DNA from: Pedosphaera parvula Ellin514
GTDB taxonomy: Bacteria > Verrucomicrobiota > Verrucomicrobiia > Limisphaerales > Pedosphaeraceae
Direction of reading: 5' to 3'
DNA: 64,000 nucleotides
NCBI RefSeq assembly: GCF_000172555.1
Contig: NZ_ABOX02000002.1
Location: 62,001-126,000 of the forward strand
Made by a program: the position numbers and the translations under genes. The notes under the pieces are model-generated. The model was not told where the DNA came from. It saw only the letters and a list, made by a program, of their open reading frames with translations, and ran no database searches. Each line of letters begins with the position of its first letter. Positions within the stretch are counted from its first letter, which is position 1. Shown piece by piece: positions 27,601 through 36,975 of the stretch.

Positions 27601-28207
27601 AGGTCCGCTCACCATTCAACCCGGAGGAAACCTGGCGCCTGGCATTCCATCACGCGGCGTGCTGACGGCTTCCATCGGAACCCTCACAGCGAGTGGCACT
27701 GCCACCATCGGCGGGACCGCGTTGATGAAACTCGACCGCTCCGCTTCTCCTTCAAGCGACCGGCTCAATGCCTCGGCGATTGTTATCAACGCGGGGGCCA
27801 CACTGATCGTGACCAACATGGGCACGACAAGCCTTGTTGCTGGTGACACGTTCACATTGTTTAGCGGTCCCGTTAGCAGTTCATTTGCCACAGTGACCTT
27901 GCCGCCTTTGTCCGGCGGCAATGTCCAATGGACCAACAAGCTTGCGATAAACGGAACGATCGCGGTGGTTGCCACGAGCGGAGTCAATCCCAACGCCACC
28001 AACATCACGGCCACTGTGGCGGGCGGGAACCTGACCCTGTCATGGCCGTCGGATCACACCGGCTGGACACTGCAAGTGCAGACAAACTCAGTCAGTGTTG
28101 GGTTGGGCTCCAACTGGTTTGATGTGCCGGGATCTTCGACCACGAATTCGGTCACGATGCCGGTTGTTTCAACCAACGGTGTGGTGTTCTATCGGCTGAA
28201 ACTCTAG
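21671..28207 (+). CDS. Giant autotransporter-associated beta-strand-repeat protein
   Basis: A 2178-residue exported protein. The signal region is [18 protein letters not shown] (about 28-47). The body is a long series of passenger-associated repeats, recognisable as [59 protein letters not shown] and similar, which fold as right-handed beta-helix. The first 200 residues and residues about 1780-2110 carry a related module (TSSFN..G.W..G.PP, then FGG..L.IDAGGR, then SYLGAL, then LAPGIPSRG) that recurs at the start of the GH115 fusion protein at 29127. The last 70 residues are the shared C-terminal domain ([19 protein letters not shown] ending VVFYRLKL). There is no outer-membrane beta-barrel, so it is not a classical autotransporter. 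It is probably a surface fibre or adhesin. Confidence 0.88.
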   Translation: MNKRDSIHPTNQTQPQPTSNWLRPSVKVPLLAGALLLGGIEASLAADIKLKTTDAANTSSFTGSTNWSNGAVPSVGNAYYTTNFTLRTPNPTASGNNYVFGGDSLSVDPGGRLLGKIGNNAANNTTFGTITVANLILNGGTLDQAGANGDNSVLTVAGNVSVNAASFVGALAGTANGSARFETLEFTAPISGSGALQVSGPVINAGGDTGVVKLSAPNPYSGTITVSNGTGNIIASAVNRILQLNDLNSLSNATLNLDSSQASPVSFAAGVNLGNFNVGALTGRASQTLTDTAGSPVTLSVGGNNAGSTYTGALTDGGNLVKVGSGTLTLTGTNTYSGTTTVSGGSLQLGNGGTGGSLVGGNTLAVNGNLTINRNNTVTQGTDFSGSPITGNGSFTQVGNGTTILNAANSYSGSTTVSAGKLVVSSAQTGTGAIIVANGAKLGITVSAGSQLPPSSLTLGTSAATTLEFDGVNSTAIAPINTGSLSVGGQVTVNINTGTFTAGNSYPLIHWTGSGPANASSFTLGISPGLTANFSVSGNTLYLNVAAVSDIWAGAVNGNWDTSTANWTGNATIFANSQSVLFDDSAVGTTSVTVTAPVQPGSMIFNNSSLPYSITSSGANSIGGSGGLTKANNGSLTLSGGANNYTGATIINGGILSIGTLANGGQPSDIGAASVASANLVLNNSTLQFTGGSTSTDRGATVGAGGGTLEVSVGGVELNNSGVIVGSGALTKTGNGALTLSGASTFSGGVTLSAGQLNINNGGSSSANSAIGVGTLTLAAGTTIDNTSGGNVTLLPNNAQVWGGNFTYAGSAYNLNLGNGPVSLPSTCIVMVNGNTLTVGGAISGAGGITKMGPGTLALLSASTFNGGVNIQEGTLAIGSDWALGTGLLNFNGAAIQSVDGTAHTITNAINFGHDTTFGGTGNLKFTATPPGNATAKTLTVNNPQTEISGALGGASARTVAGTGTLILSGANTYSAGTTITPGATMQLGNGGTNGSLSTSGAIVNDGTLKFNRTNALVQGVHFSGAPITGIGSVVQDGSGTTTLNAANAYTGLTTVNNGELFITPAYQGAGDVVVGNGAKFGVSAGFVTNSATIGNLILGGGGATMLDFSYSQTGNPTNAALNAGTVTVSGTSAIRIGGSFAVGSFPVLKYGTLSGAFASAVAGPRGVTATLSNDVVNKVLYVTVSGVGNGIVWTGTNNVSPNLWDLNTTANWLIGALPTTYIENVPPGDAVTFNDSGNGLVLLGNAATPARVTINNASVNYTFQGAGQINSLAGLTKIGAGSVTMNVPGTFASSTVLSNGTFSIGANQTFANLSGNSAVTVSTNAPTLTLNNSLNTTFSGNMSGALGLTKTGTGQFTMTGSNNISGNLYVGSGTLTLDSGLVNLNNFGSIGHVGTDNGTLTLKGTASFTNNSDFNVGDVGASVGTVNIQDNASLTVSSFYIGSANAAGSTASGTVNQTGGTVTQTSSATGTFAVGGRVDTTSIGGVGVYNMVNGILNATSAIRVGAGGVGTFNQSGGTVNAGVDVNLARFVGSAGTYNLDGGSLRTARVTSSTAVNAILNLNGGVLIAHDDNTSLITNLTTVNVRNGGAVIDTAGLNLTVDSTLQHSGLSGDNAIDGGLTKRGAGTLTLAEWNASYTGPTIVTGGALNLLPGSVSSLNNLTLTNGALGLTVNGGGSSIYATSLKLAGNSGLNFNFGVVSGSPVAALNVSGSLTASGTTIVNVNGYGFSVGQFTLVDYTGTPLANLNNFQLGSLPVGVVASLSNNAANTSIDLVVMSVDISTWIPLIASDLPGTSSFNSAGYWQDGNPPSTPNGYVTRAFTLRSPADAGAYTFGGTVLAIDAGGRFILKGTNGQAITVPNMVMNGGVVDYAVGAGDNFTETLAGNITLNAGSTSYLGALGSAATAETLFVDAQISGSGNLQLNGVFGDVGVVVLTANNNYSGTTTVAAGTLLVNGAIGNSTTTVSTNGTLGGTGSIAGPLTIQPGGNLAPGIPSRGVLTASIGTLTASGTATIGGTALMKLDRSASPSSDRLNASAIVINAGATLIVTNMGTTSLVAGDTFTLFSGPVSSSFATVTLPPLSGGNVQWTNKLAINGTIAVVATSGVNPNATNITATVAGGNLTLSWPSDHTGWTLQVQTNSVSVGLGSNWFDVPGSSTTNSVTMPVVSTNGVVFYRLKL

Positions 28208-28248
28208 TCCTCAACTCAAACGAGAAAGATCGAAAGTTGTTACGGAAC

Positions 28249-29007
28249 ATGCGAACAAAGGCATTCACGTTGATCGAGTTGTTGGTGGTCATCGCCATTA
28301 TCGCCATTCTGGCCGCCCTGTTGTTACCCGCATTGGCGAGAGCCAAGGAACGGGGCAAGCGGGCGGCCTGCCTAAACAACCTGCGGCAGATCGGTATTGG
28401 CGTCATCATCTATGCCGAGGAAAACAGTGACCGATTGATCGAAGCCCACGGGATCAATGGGACCGGGGTGCAGATTGTGTTGGAGCCGCCCTCAGCCGAA
28501 GCGGCCAAGAGCGTGAAATTGATAGTGCAGACCAACAACACCCCCTCCATCTGGTCCTGTCCCAATCTTCCCCAGTTGCCGCAATACGAAGCCGCCGGGT
28601 TCAACCAATACGACCTTGGCTACCAGTATTTCGGTGGCCCGGTCTTCAAGAACTGGATTAATCCTGCGGGGACTTTCCCGGGCCGCAGCGCGGAGAAGCT
28701 TGCGCAGGCCAAGCCGTATTGGGTGATGGCGGCCGATTGCGTAATCAAAATCAACGGTGCTTGGGGAGGGAAAGAACCAGGACGAACCACCTACGACAAC
28801 ATGCCATCGCATAAGGACAGTGGCTCGCTGCCGGCGGGAGGCAACCAATTGTTCATTGATGGGCATGCTGAATGGATTAAAGCCAAGTCCATGTATTTTC
28901 TGACCAGTTGGTCGACCAGCACCCGCGAGTGTTACTTCTACCAGGACCCGCAGGACTTTGACCCCATCTTGAAAGCCAGCCTGCCATATCTGGCCTTCAA
29001 ACCCTGA
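28249..29007 (+). CDS. Prepilin-type N-terminal cleavage/methylation domain protein
   Basis: A pseudopilin-like protein of about 252 residues beginning [14 protein letters not shown], a short leader typical of the family. The ATG at 28249 is preferred to a TTG four codons earlier. The hydrophobic helix is [22 protein letters not shown]. The C-terminal third contains PSHKDSG and [11 protein letters not shown], the DGH-like signature of this family. It starts 41 bases after the stop of the giant beta-strand-repeat protein and is followed by the GH115 fusion gene, so it is probably transcribed with them. No pilus assembly genes are present in the window. Confidence 0.88.
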   Translation: MRTKAFTLIELLVVIAIIAILAALLLPALARAKERGKRAACLNNLRQIGIGVIIYAEENSDRLIEAHGINGTGVQIVLEPPSAEAAKSVKLIVQTNNTPSIWSCPNLPQLPQYEAAGFNQYDLGYQYFGGPVFKNWINPAGTFPGRSAEKLAQAKPYWVMAADCVIKINGAWGGKEPGRTTYDNMPSHKDSGSLPAGGNQLFIDGHAEWIKAKSMYFLTSWSTSTRECYFYQDPQDFDPILKASLPYLAFKP

Positions 29008-29126
29008 TGAGCGGCCAACCTCTACCACTACAATTGCGTTCACATAATGGCAAAACGAATATGCTTTCGGCTTCCCAAGATAAACCGCAGTTACCATTTC
29101 TGACCGTTTAAAGATGGCCATCGATC

Positions 29127-32100
29127 ATGTCTAAAGTGTGTCAACAAGAGGGGACGGTCAACTCGAGCTTCGTCCGTATGCGGAGGGCAGTCGGATCCCT
29201 TCTGGCGACTGGACTCGTTCTGATTTTGGGTACCTCTTTGTCGCAGGGAGCGAGTGTCTCATTGAGCCTTTCTGACGCCTTCGGTACATCCAGTTTTAAT
29301 TCAACCGGGAATTGGAACAACGGAGCTCCTCCGAGTGTCACCAACAGTTATGCGACGGGAGCTTTCGTTCTGCGTTCGCCGCAGGATACGACCTCGTACA
29401 TATTTGGGGGTGGCTCACTCAGCATTGATGCTGGGGGTCGCTTGCTGATGAAGGGGGCCGGTGGACAGACGCTCACGATTAGCAATCTTATCCTGAACGG
29501 AGGAGTGGCGGATTTAGCCAACGCCAGTTCCGATTACTACACAGAAACATTGGCGGGAGGCATTACGCTCCAAGCCGGGAAGCGGAGTTACTTGGGGGCG
29601 TTCTCGGGAACGACAGCTTTCGAGACCCTGCTCATCACCGCGCCCATTAGCGGCAGTGGAGATCTTCAGCTTGGCGGAGCCAGTGTGAACGCGGGTGGGG
29701 ATAATGGCGTAGTTATTTTCGCGGGAACCAATTCCTACACGGGCTCCACCGCCGTGGCCGGCGGAACCTTGCTTATCAACGGTTCCAACGCCAATGGAAA
29801 CATCATCGTCACAAACGGTGGCACGCTGGGGGGCATAGGCAGCTTCGGCGGATCTCTCACTGTGCTCGCAGGGGGAAAACTCGCGCCGGGTATTCCCTCG
29901 CGTGGAGCATTGATGCCGTTGCTTGGCACACTCATAACGGCCAATCCTGCAACGATTGCCAGCACCGCGATGATGAGAATTGACCGCTCGGCAGTCCTGA
30001 CCAGTGACCGCCTCGCAGCACCGGGATTGACCGTCAGTTCAGGTGCGACCCTGACCGTGACGAATGTTGGGGCAACCAACCTTGTTGCGGGTGACGTGTT
30101 CGCACTGTTTAACATGCCAATCAGTGGTTCATTCAGCACACTGAATTTGCCGAAGCTGCCAAACTCCAGCGTGGCCTGGACCAACCGGCTTGGCGTTGAT
30201 GGAACCATTGCCGTGGTCAGCGTGAATATTCTCGGAATAGGAGCGGCCACTCCGCCACTGCTCGCGACAACCCAATCCACCTTGCTCACAGTTGCAGTAA
30301 CCCCCGCCGTCGCTCCGCTTAGCACCGGTATCTCGGTCAAAGCAGATTTGACGGCCATTGGCGGTCCCGCCTCACAGACGTTTTACGATGACGCAACGCA
30401 CGGCGATGTGACGGCAGGTGACAATGTTTTTTCATTTGTTGCGACCGTGTCTTCCAACACGCCTCCAGGCAGTGTGAACTTGAACGCCACCGTGAGCGAC
30501 GCGCAGGGGCGTAATATGACTGCGCCCATTGCGCTGACGGTGTTGCCGCCTGCGGGGCCGTTTTTCCCTTCAGCTTTTCTGCCGATTTCGGACGCTGGCG
30601 CGAGCGGGTCCATGTCCTTGGCATCGGGCGGGCAATTGGCATCCATTTACTACAGCTCGAATGACGCCGCCGTGGTTGGCATTGCTGCCAGCGCCCTGCG
30701 TGACGACCTTCAACGAGTCACGGGAATGACGCCGGCTCTCTCCAGCAATGCACCCACGCCAGCAGCCAGCGCAGTGTTCATCGGAACGATTGGACAGAGT
30801 GCGCTGATTGATGGACTAATTGGTGCCGGCAAACTCAACCCTGCGGCCATCCAGGGACAATGGGAAGCTTACATGGCCGTGACGGTCACGAATCCCGCCG
30901 CTGGGGTGGACCGGGCTCTGGTGATCGCGGGTAGCGATCGACGTGGCACGGCCTACGGCGTATTCGGTCTTTCGGAGGGCATTGGAGTTTCGCCGTGGTA
31001 TTGGTGGGCCGACGTGCCCGTGGTTCAACGCACGGCACTCTATGTGGGCGAGGGGACCTACATCGAATCTTCGCCGGGCGTGAAGTATCGCGGCATTTTT
31101 CTGAACGACGAAGATTTTGGCCTGCTGCCGTGGGCGACCAGCACCTTCGAGCCTGCCAATGGCAGCATCGGGCCGAACACTTACGTGCGTGTGTTCGAAC
31201 TGCTGCTGCGGCTTCGCGCCAACTACATCTGGCCGGCGATGCATGAGGCCACCAAGGCCTTTTATTTGTTCCCGCAAAACAAGGTAATTGCGGACAACTA
31301 CGCTATTATTATCGGCACTTCGCATCACGAGCCGATGCAGCGCAACACATCAGAATTCGATACTTCGCTTCTCGGCGACTACAACTACTGGACAAACCGG
31401 ACCGCCATTTCCAACTTCTGGGACCAGCGCGTGCGCGAAGTGACAAACTACGAAGGCATTTTTACGATTGGCATGCGCGGGTTGACTGACGACGGCATTA
31501 TTGCCCCCTCGGGCACCAGCAATCAGCAGAAAGCCGATGAACTGCAGAATGCGATCATTCCCGACCAACGCCGAATCCTGGCGCAACGTTTAAATCCCAA
31601 TCCGGCTCTGGTTCCTCAGGTGTTCGTTCCCTACAAAGAGGCGCTTGTCCTTTACCAGACCGGAATGCAATTGCCCGAAGACATCACTTTGATGTGGCCG
31701 GACGATAATCACGGCTACATCCGGCAGCTTTCCACCACGGCTGAAAATGCGCGCAGTGGTGGCTCGGGAGTTTATTATCACCTCTCTTATTGGGGGCCAC
31801 CCGCGAGCTATTTGTGGCTGTGCAGCACGCCGCCGGCGATGACTTGGGCCGAGATGAGCAAGGCGTGGGATTACGGTGCCCGCAAGATATGGATCGTTAA
31901 CATCGGTGACCTGAAGCCCGGGGAAATCGGCATGGAATTCTTCCTGCGCCTCGCGCGGAATCCGGAAGCATTCCGCAACTTCAACCAGCACGCCTATCTC
32001 ACGCAATGGGCCACGCAGAATTTTGGCTCCGCCCATGCGGACAGTATCGCTTCCATACTGGACGAATATTATCGGCTGAACATTGCAGTCCGCCCGGAAC

Positions 32101-34193
32101 ATCTCAGCCTTACATCGAGCGGTTTTAGTTTTGTGGCCAATGGCGACGAAGCGCAGCAACGTCTGGATGATTTTGCTGCGCTCCAGGCTTCGGCGGATGC
32201 GTTGTTCGCTCAGTTGCCGACAAATCAGCGTAGCGCATTTTACGAGATGGTGCTTTATCCCATCCGGGCAGCCAATCTGATGAATCAAAAGATTCTGCTC
32301 GCTGAACGAAGCCGCCTGTGGGCGACGCAAGGGCGTGCTGCCACTGCAACTCTCGCCGCCACCGCCAATGCGGCTTACACCAATATCCAGCTGGAAACGG
32401 CCTACTACAACGCGATCAACGCGAATGGTAAATGGAAGTTGATGATGTCCTACAATCCCCAAGGCTTGGCCGTCTTCGGAACGCCAACGGTGGGCAGTTA
32501 CAGTGCGCCCATGCCTGCTGGTTTGGGGGTGGCGGTGGAAGGTTCTGCCGCTGTGCTCGCTCCCGGTGCTGCCAGTGTGTTGCCAACGTTCAATCCCGTC
32601 GCCAAGCAAAGCTACTTCATCGATGTTTTCAACATCGGTTCCAGCGCCATGTCATGGAGCGCTGAAAGCAGCGTGCCGTGGCTCACGCTTTCCCAGACTA
32701 ATGGCAATGCCGACGCGCGAATCTCAGTAGGGGTGGATTGGGCGAAGGCACCACGCGGGTATGCTGTCCCGGGAACGGTCATGATCCAGGGTGCAGGCAC
32801 AACAAACTTCGTGTCGGTGAAAGCGTTTTATCCGCTCGATTTGAATCTCGCGACGCTTCCACCAGCGGTGGAGAATAACGGCGTCGTTACGTTCGAGGCG
32901 GAGGCCTTCGCGTCCAAACAGGATGCCACCAACGGCGTCGGTTGGCGGGAAATTCCACATGCAACTGTTTCAGGATCCGGCATGGCCATCCTACCCACCA
33001 CCACCGCCAGTATTGAACTGGCGAACATCTCAAGCAACACGCCTTCGCTCACCTACCAATTCTACACGTTCAGTTCCGGGGCGGCAGTAGTTCAAATGGC
33101 CTGCCTGCCAACCCACAAGATCAATTCTGAACATCCAGGTTGCCGTTACGCTGTTTCGTTGAATGGCGATGCTCTCAAAGTTGTGGATATCGATGCGGAC
33201 GAAAATTCCGCAGCCTGGAGCGCCAATGTCCTCCGGGCGATAGCCTACGGGCGGTCGAGTCACACAATCGCCGACGCCGGGCTGCAAACCTTGAAGGTCT
33301 GGATGATCGATCCCGGTGTGGTGCTCGACAAGGTAACCGTCACGATTAACAGCGGAGTGTTCGAGGCTGAGAACTTAGCCATGACAGTATCCGGTGCATT
33401 CCACTTGTTTTCAGAATCCGGGCTCAGCGGGGATGGCGCGGTGTCTTTGGACGCAACCAGCGTTGGACCATACATCACGTTTGCGTTGCCGCATCTGGAT
33501 GCCGGTATCTACGATCTCACGGTGCGGGTCAAAGCGTGGAACAACCGTGGTATCGCTCAGGTCTCGCTTGGCGACAGCGTCAATGGCCCCTTCACTAACA
33601 TCGGAAGCCCGCTGGATTTCTATACCGCGTCCACAGCCTACACCAACCTCGCCACACTCCGGGTCACCAACTTAACGGCAGGTCCGAAATACCTCACGTT
33701 TACGGTCATCGGCAAGAATGCATCCTCCAGCGGGTATGCGATTGTCGTTGATAGCTTCACATTTGTTTCCATCAATTCCGGCAACAACAATTCCGCGCTG
33801 CAAAACTGGCGTTTGGCCTACTTTGGCATGACGGACAATTCCGGCGATGCCGCCGACACCGCTGATCCCGACCACGACGGGATTCCGAACTTGATCGAAT
33901 ACGCGACAGGCAGCTATCCGACCGTGACCAACGGCGCATTGCTGTCAGTTGCCATCACGAACAACCGTCTGGCCGTGACTTTCAACCGGGCCAAAGCCGC
34001 ACCCGATGTCACGATTCACGTGGAGGCAGCCGACACGTTGGATGGCTTGACATTTGGGGGGACGGAAATCTGGTCCAGCGCTAGCGAGCCTTACCTTGGA
34101 GGTTCGGCGGCTAGCACACCGGTCACGGCTATTGACACCCAAGGAATGACTAACGCCTCACGTTTCCTCCGGCTAAAGGTGACCACTCAGTAG
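29127..34193 (+). CDS. Beta-strand-repeat module fused to a GH115-type alpha-glucuronidase
   Basis: A 1688-residue exported protein. The signal peptide is SLLATGLVLILGTSLSQGA. Residues about 40-370 form the beta-strand-repeat module shared with the end of the giant protein at 21671 ([31 protein letters not shown]). A short Ig-like stretch follows. From about 475 to 1200 the sequence matches GH115: YYSSNDAAVVGIAASALRDD, GVKYRGIFLNDEDFG (L659-D663), LRANYIWPAMHEATKAF, IIGTSHHEPM and LMWPDDNHGYIR. GH115 enzymes remove 4-O-methyl-glucuronic acid from glucuronoxylan. The last 400 residues contain beta-sandwich modules (FEAENLAMTVSG, then GDGAVSLDATSVGPYITF) and a terminal domain with SRFLRLKVTTQ. 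Fusion to a repeat module suggests it is held at the cell surface. Confidence 0.9.
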   Translation: MSKVCQQEGTVNSSFVRMRRAVGSLLATGLVLILGTSLSQGASVSLSLSDAFGTSSFNSTGNWNNGAPPSVTNSYATGAFVLRSPQDTTSYIFGGGSLSIDAGGRLLMKGAGGQTLTISNLILNGGVADLANASSDYYTETLAGGITLQAGKRSYLGAFSGTTAFETLLITAPISGSGDLQLGGASVNAGGDNGVVIFAGTNSYTGSTAVAGGTLLINGSNANGNIIVTNGGTLGGIGSFGGSLTVLAGGKLAPGIPSRGALMPLLGTLITANPATIASTAMMRIDRSAVLTSDRLAAPGLTVSSGATLTVTNVGATNLVAGDVFALFNMPISGSFSTLNLPKLPNSSVAWTNRLGVDGTIAVVSVNILGIGAATPPLLATTQSTLLTVAVTPAVAPLSTGISVKADLTAIGGPASQTFYDDATHGDVTAGDNVFSFVATVSSNTPPGSVNLNATVSDAQGRNMTAPIALTVLPPAGPFFPSAFLPISDAGASGSMSLASGGQLASIYYSSNDAAVVGIAASALRDDLQRVTGMTPALSSNAPTPAASAVFIGTIGQSALIDGLIGAGKLNPAAIQGQWEAYMAVTVTNPAAGVDRALVIAGSDRRGTAYGVFGLSEGIGVSPWYWWADVPVVQRTALYVGEGTYIESSPGVKYRGIFLNDEDFGLLPWATSTFEPANGSIGPNTYVRVFELLLRLRANYIWPAMHEATKAFYLFPQNKVIADNYAIIIGTSHHEPMQRNTSEFDTSLLGDYNYWTNRTAISNFWDQRVREVTNYEGIFTIGMRGLTDDGIIAPSGTSNQQKADELQNAIIPDQRRILAQRLNPNPALVPQVFVPYKEALVLYQTGMQLPEDITLMWPDDNHGYIRQLSTTAENARSGGSGVYYHLSYWGPPASYLWLCSTPPAMTWAEMSKAWDYGARKIWIVNIGDLKPGEIGMEFFLRLARNPEAFRNFNQHAYLTQWATQNFGSAHADSIASILDEYYRLNIAVRPEHLSLTSSGFSFVANGDEAQQRLDDFAALQASADALFAQLPTNQRSAFYEMVLYPIRAANLMNQKILLAERSRLWATQGRAATATLAATANAAYTNIQLETAYYNAINANGKWKLMMSYNPQGLAVFGTPTVGSYSAPMPAGLGVAVEGSAAVLAPGAASVLPTFNPVAKQSYFIDVFNIGSSAMSWSAESSVPWLTLSQTNGNADARISVGVDWAKAPRGYAVPGTVMIQGAGTTNFVSVKAFYPLDLNLATLPPAVENNGVVTFEAEAFASKQDATNGVGWREIPHATVSGSGMAILPTTTASIELANISSNTPSLTYQFYTFSSGAAVVQMACLPTHKINSEHPGCRYAVSLNGDALKVVDIDADENSAAWSANVLRAIAYGRSSHTIADAGLQTLKVWMIDPGVVLDKVTVTINSGVFEAENLAMTVSGAFHLFSESGLSGDGAVSLDATSVGPYITFALPHLDAGIYDLTVRVKAWNNRGIAQVSLGDSVNGPFTNIGSPLDFYTASTAYTNLATLRVTNLTAGPKYLTFTVIGKNASSSGYAIVVDSFTFVSINSGNNNSALQNWRLAYFGMTDNSGDAADTADPDHDGIPNLIEYATGSYPTVTNGALLSVAITNNRLAVTFNRAKAAPDVTIHVEAADTLDGLTFGGTEIWSSASEPYLGGSAASTPVTAIDTQGMTNASRFLRLKVTTQ

Positions 34194-34848
34194 TCGAAGA
34201 ATTTCCGAAAAGTCATGCCGTTTCAAGGTAAGCAGTACGTCAGCACTAACTGGCTTTTTTAGCCCTTCCAAGGTGTGTGTAGAACCGGGAGTAAAAGGAT
34301 TAAAAAGGATACGTTTCGATTAAATTGGGAATAGGTTGGTAGTTGCTGGAAGTAAGGTAAATTGCTCAATAATTGGTGAGCTCCTAGGTCAATTCCGACC
34401 CTCGCCTCCAACGCTTGGGCTTCAAATAGTTTTGGAGGGTTCACAGGTTCCATTGCCAGATAAATTGCCAGAGAAAATCTCTGGAGGATGATGATTCGTG
34501 CGTGTGCAGTGCAAGTGCGTCGCGAGTTCGCCCACCATCCCTTAACACTCCTGGGGATTGATTGTTTTAGCCTCATAGTGGATTAACCATGAAGCAGCGA
34601 TTCTGATTTATTAGCGGCCAACGGCATCTTTTTCTTCAGGACTCCGAGATGAAGTAGCGGTCAAAAAACTGCTCCACGCCAAGAACGATGCAGCTGTCAA
34701 TCCGCTCATGCATCTGGCACTGGGCAAGACCTAACCGCCAAATCGAGGCAAAACCGGATAATGATGATTGACAATTTCCGGCCGCTAGGACAGAGAGAAG
34801 GTGAGCCCAAACGTTGATACATACCTATTGCCGGTATGGGTTCTGAAG
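34194..34848. other. Long intergenic region with repeat copy B and a decayed frame
   Basis: Besides the repeat (34265-34480), an open frame without a start ends at 34734 and reads GLRDEVAVKKLLHAKNDAAV then NPLMHLALGKT. It looks like the tail of a real protein that has lost its body, but I cannot name the family. The last 100 bases probably hold the promoter of the sensor kinase. Confidence 0.4.
34265..34480 (+). repeat. Dispersed repeat, copy B
   Basis: Same direction as copy A at 18166-18386. Shared blocks include cttccaaggtgtg, gtaaaaggattaaa, ggatacgttt, taattggtg and ggtcaattccgaccctcg. The two copies enclose about 16 kb containing the kinase, the sigma factor, the giant repeat protein and the GH115 fusion. 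Confidence 0.6.
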
Positions 34849-36975
34849 ATGTCAAAAAAATCCGCAGTATCGTTTTTACGCAAGCCGGAACGGCAGCGTT
34901 GGCGGCAGTCCATTGCTGCCGCATTTTGCTTTGGAGCCCTTTTGTTTGTTGTCATAGCGCAAACGCCTGCGGAAGAATTACATACCGTGGCAGCGATACG
35001 TGGGTTGACCATGGAACAGACACGGCAGAAAATCCCCGTCAGATTGCATGGGGTGGTGACTTTTTTTGATGAGAATCTTTATTCGCGTTTCATTCAGGAC
35101 GAGACCGTCGGCATTTATCTGCAATTCCCGCTTAATGTCGCGCCGCCCATGCTGGTTCCCGGTCAGTTGGTTGAGGTCACCGGCGTGGCTAGTCCCGGCG
35201 AATATGCGCCGGTAGTCTTGGTGGACACGGTGCGCGTGACTGGCAAAAGTCCATTGCCAGTGGCGAAACCGGTGACGTATGAGCAGCTTGCGAGCGGCAA
35301 GGAGGACAGCCAGTTTGTGGAAACCGCCGGCATCGTCCGGTCGGTTCGAAAATTGGAAGCCTCCCCCTACCATCAAATCGAAATTGTCACGGGCGGCGGG
35401 CGGTTGTTGATTTTCGCCAACGAACTTCCGGTGGAACACCCGGAGGAATTGCTGGACAGCACCGTGCGGGTGCGCGGCGTCTGCTCGACGCTGTTCAATC
35501 ATCAGCGGCAGCTCTTTGCCATCCGGCTCATGGTGCCGGGCCCAGATGATTTAACAATTATCATTCCGGCGACGAAAGATCCTTTCGCCATTCCCGCGCG
35601 CCCCATTGGCAGTCTCCTGCAATTCACGCCGCAAGTAACCTACGGGCACCGGGTGAAAGTTGTGGGAACGGTAAATTACTTTGAACCGGGCACAGTAATT
35701 TTTCTTCAGGATGGCGAGCATGGTGTGGAGGTGCAAACAAAGGAACCAGGGCCGTTACAGCTCGGCGACCGGGTTGAAGTGCTTGGCTATGTCAACCAGG
35801 GAGATTACACGCCGCTGTTGCAGGATGCGGTTTACCGGACGCTTTCCACCAGCAAACCTCCAACCCCGTCCCAGTTGACACATGATGAAGCCTTGAAAGG
35901 CGAACACGACTGTCAGCTGGTTCAAATTGTCGCGCGGCTGATTGACCGGACTCAACACGGCTCTGAGCAGTTTCTGATTCTTCAGGAGGGCAATTTCATC
36001 TTTCAAGCCAGCCTCAAACAAAACGGTGGACACGATAACTTCGCCCTGTTGGAAAACGACAGCCGTGTAGCCGTGACGGGCGTTTGCCGGATCGAACGCG
36101 GCGAGTGGCAGGCAGGGGAAAACTGGCGGGCAAAATCATTCAGCATCCGGCTGCGTTCACCCGACGATGTTGTCCTGCTGGAGTCTCCGCCGTGGTGGAC
36201 GTTGAGAAGGGTTTTATGGATCGCCACTGCGCTCGGGTTCGTTACGTTGGCGGCATTCAGCTGGGTGGCGGTGCTACGCCGCCGGGTCACGGAACGCACG
36301 CGTGAACTGGAGGTCCAGATCCAAAAAAGGCAGGCCGCCGAGCGCCGGCGCGAAATTGAACAGGAACGGGCACGGGTGGCGCATGATTTGCACGACGACC
36401 TTGGTTCGGGCCTGACGGAAGTAAACATGCTCACCACACTCGTCAAAAGCTCGACGACGTCCGCTGACGAAAAGGAGCGTTATCTAGGTGATTTGAGTGA
36501 GACCGCGCGGCGCATGGTGAATTCACTGGATGAAATCGTTTGGGCAGTGAATCCGCGCAACGACACCATCGCGTCGCTGGCAAGTTATTTTGGCTCGTAT
36601 GCGCAGCGGTTTCTGGACCTGGCCTCGGTGGCTTGCGGCTTGGACATCGCGGAGGATTTGCCGGAGCATCCGCTCGATCCCAAATTTCGGCAGGAACTTT
36701 TTTTTGCCTTCAAAGAAGCGCTGACCAACGTCGTCCGCCACGCTGGCGCGACACAGGTGTGGCTGCGAATTTCCGTGCGCGCTGACAATTTGTTGGTGGA
36801 AGTGTCAGACAACGGACTTGGATTTGATTTGCGCGAACGACAGGCGGGCAGCGACGGCCTCACCAATATGAACGAGCGCATGAAATCGCTCGGCGGGCAA
36901 TGTGAAATCAAAACTACACCGCAAAAAGGAACAAGCATTCAATTTCGCGCGCCTCTGCCCGGAAAACTCTTATGA
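34849..36975 (+). CDS. Sensor histidine kinase with periplasmic OB-fold-like repeats
   Basis: About 708 residues from the ATG at 34849 (a GTG at 34801 would add 16). The signal peptide is SIAAAFCFGALLFVVIAQTPA. The next 400 residues hold three related OB-fold-like units: VRLHGVVTFFDENLYSRFIQ, VKVVGTVNYFEPGTVIFLQD and VQIVARLIDRTQHGSEQFLI. A single membrane helix (VLWIATALGFVTLAAFSWVAVL) follows. The cytoplasmic part is a HisKA_3-type kinase, with phospho-acceptor His in RVAHDLHDDLGSGL (codon at 36382-36384), LTNVVRHAGATQVWL and VSDNGLGFDLRERQAG. The ATGA overlap with the response regulator shows the pair works together. The signal sensed is unknown; OB-folds suggest an oligosaccharide or other small ligand. 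Confidence 0.88.
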   Translation: MSKKSAVSFLRKPERQRWRQSIAAAFCFGALLFVVIAQTPAEELHTVAAIRGLTMEQTRQKIPVRLHGVVTFFDENLYSRFIQDETVGIYLQFPLNVAPPMLVPGQLVEVTGVASPGEYAPVVLVDTVRVTGKSPLPVAKPVTYEQLASGKEDSQFVETAGIVRSVRKLEASPYHQIEIVTGGGRLLIFANELPVEHPEELLDSTVRVRGVCSTLFNHQRQLFAIRLMVPGPDDLTIIIPATKDPFAIPARPIGSLLQFTPQVTYGHRVKVVGTVNYFEPGTVIFLQDGEHGVEVQTKEPGPLQLGDRVEVLGYVNQGDYTPLLQDAVYRTLSTSKPPTPSQLTHDEALKGEHDCQLVQIVARLIDRTQHGSEQFLILQEGNFIFQASLKQNGGHDNFALLENDSRVAVTGVCRIERGEWQAGENWRAKSFSIRLRSPDDVVLLESPPWWTLRRVLWIATALGFVTLAAFSWVAVLRRRVTERTRELEVQIQKRQAAERRREIEQERARVAHDLHDDLGSGLTEVNMLTTLVKSSTTSADEKERYLGDLSETARRMVNSLDEIVWAVNPRNDTIASLASYFGSYAQRFLDLASVACGLDIAEDLPEHPLDPKFRQELFFAFKEALTNVVRHAGATQVWLRISVRADNLLVEVSDNGLGFDLRERQAGSDGLTNMNERMKSLGGQCEIKTTPQKGTSIQFRAPLPGKLL

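Noticed and set aside
21671-28207. Classical type V autotransporter
   Set aside because: The repeats are of the passenger-associated type, but no C-terminal outer-membrane barrel is present; the protein ends in the FYRL-type domain.
31590-32609. 339-codon minus-strand open frame
   Set aside because: It lies fully inside the GH115 fusion gene on the other strand; that gene has strong family motifs there, so this is a shadow frame.
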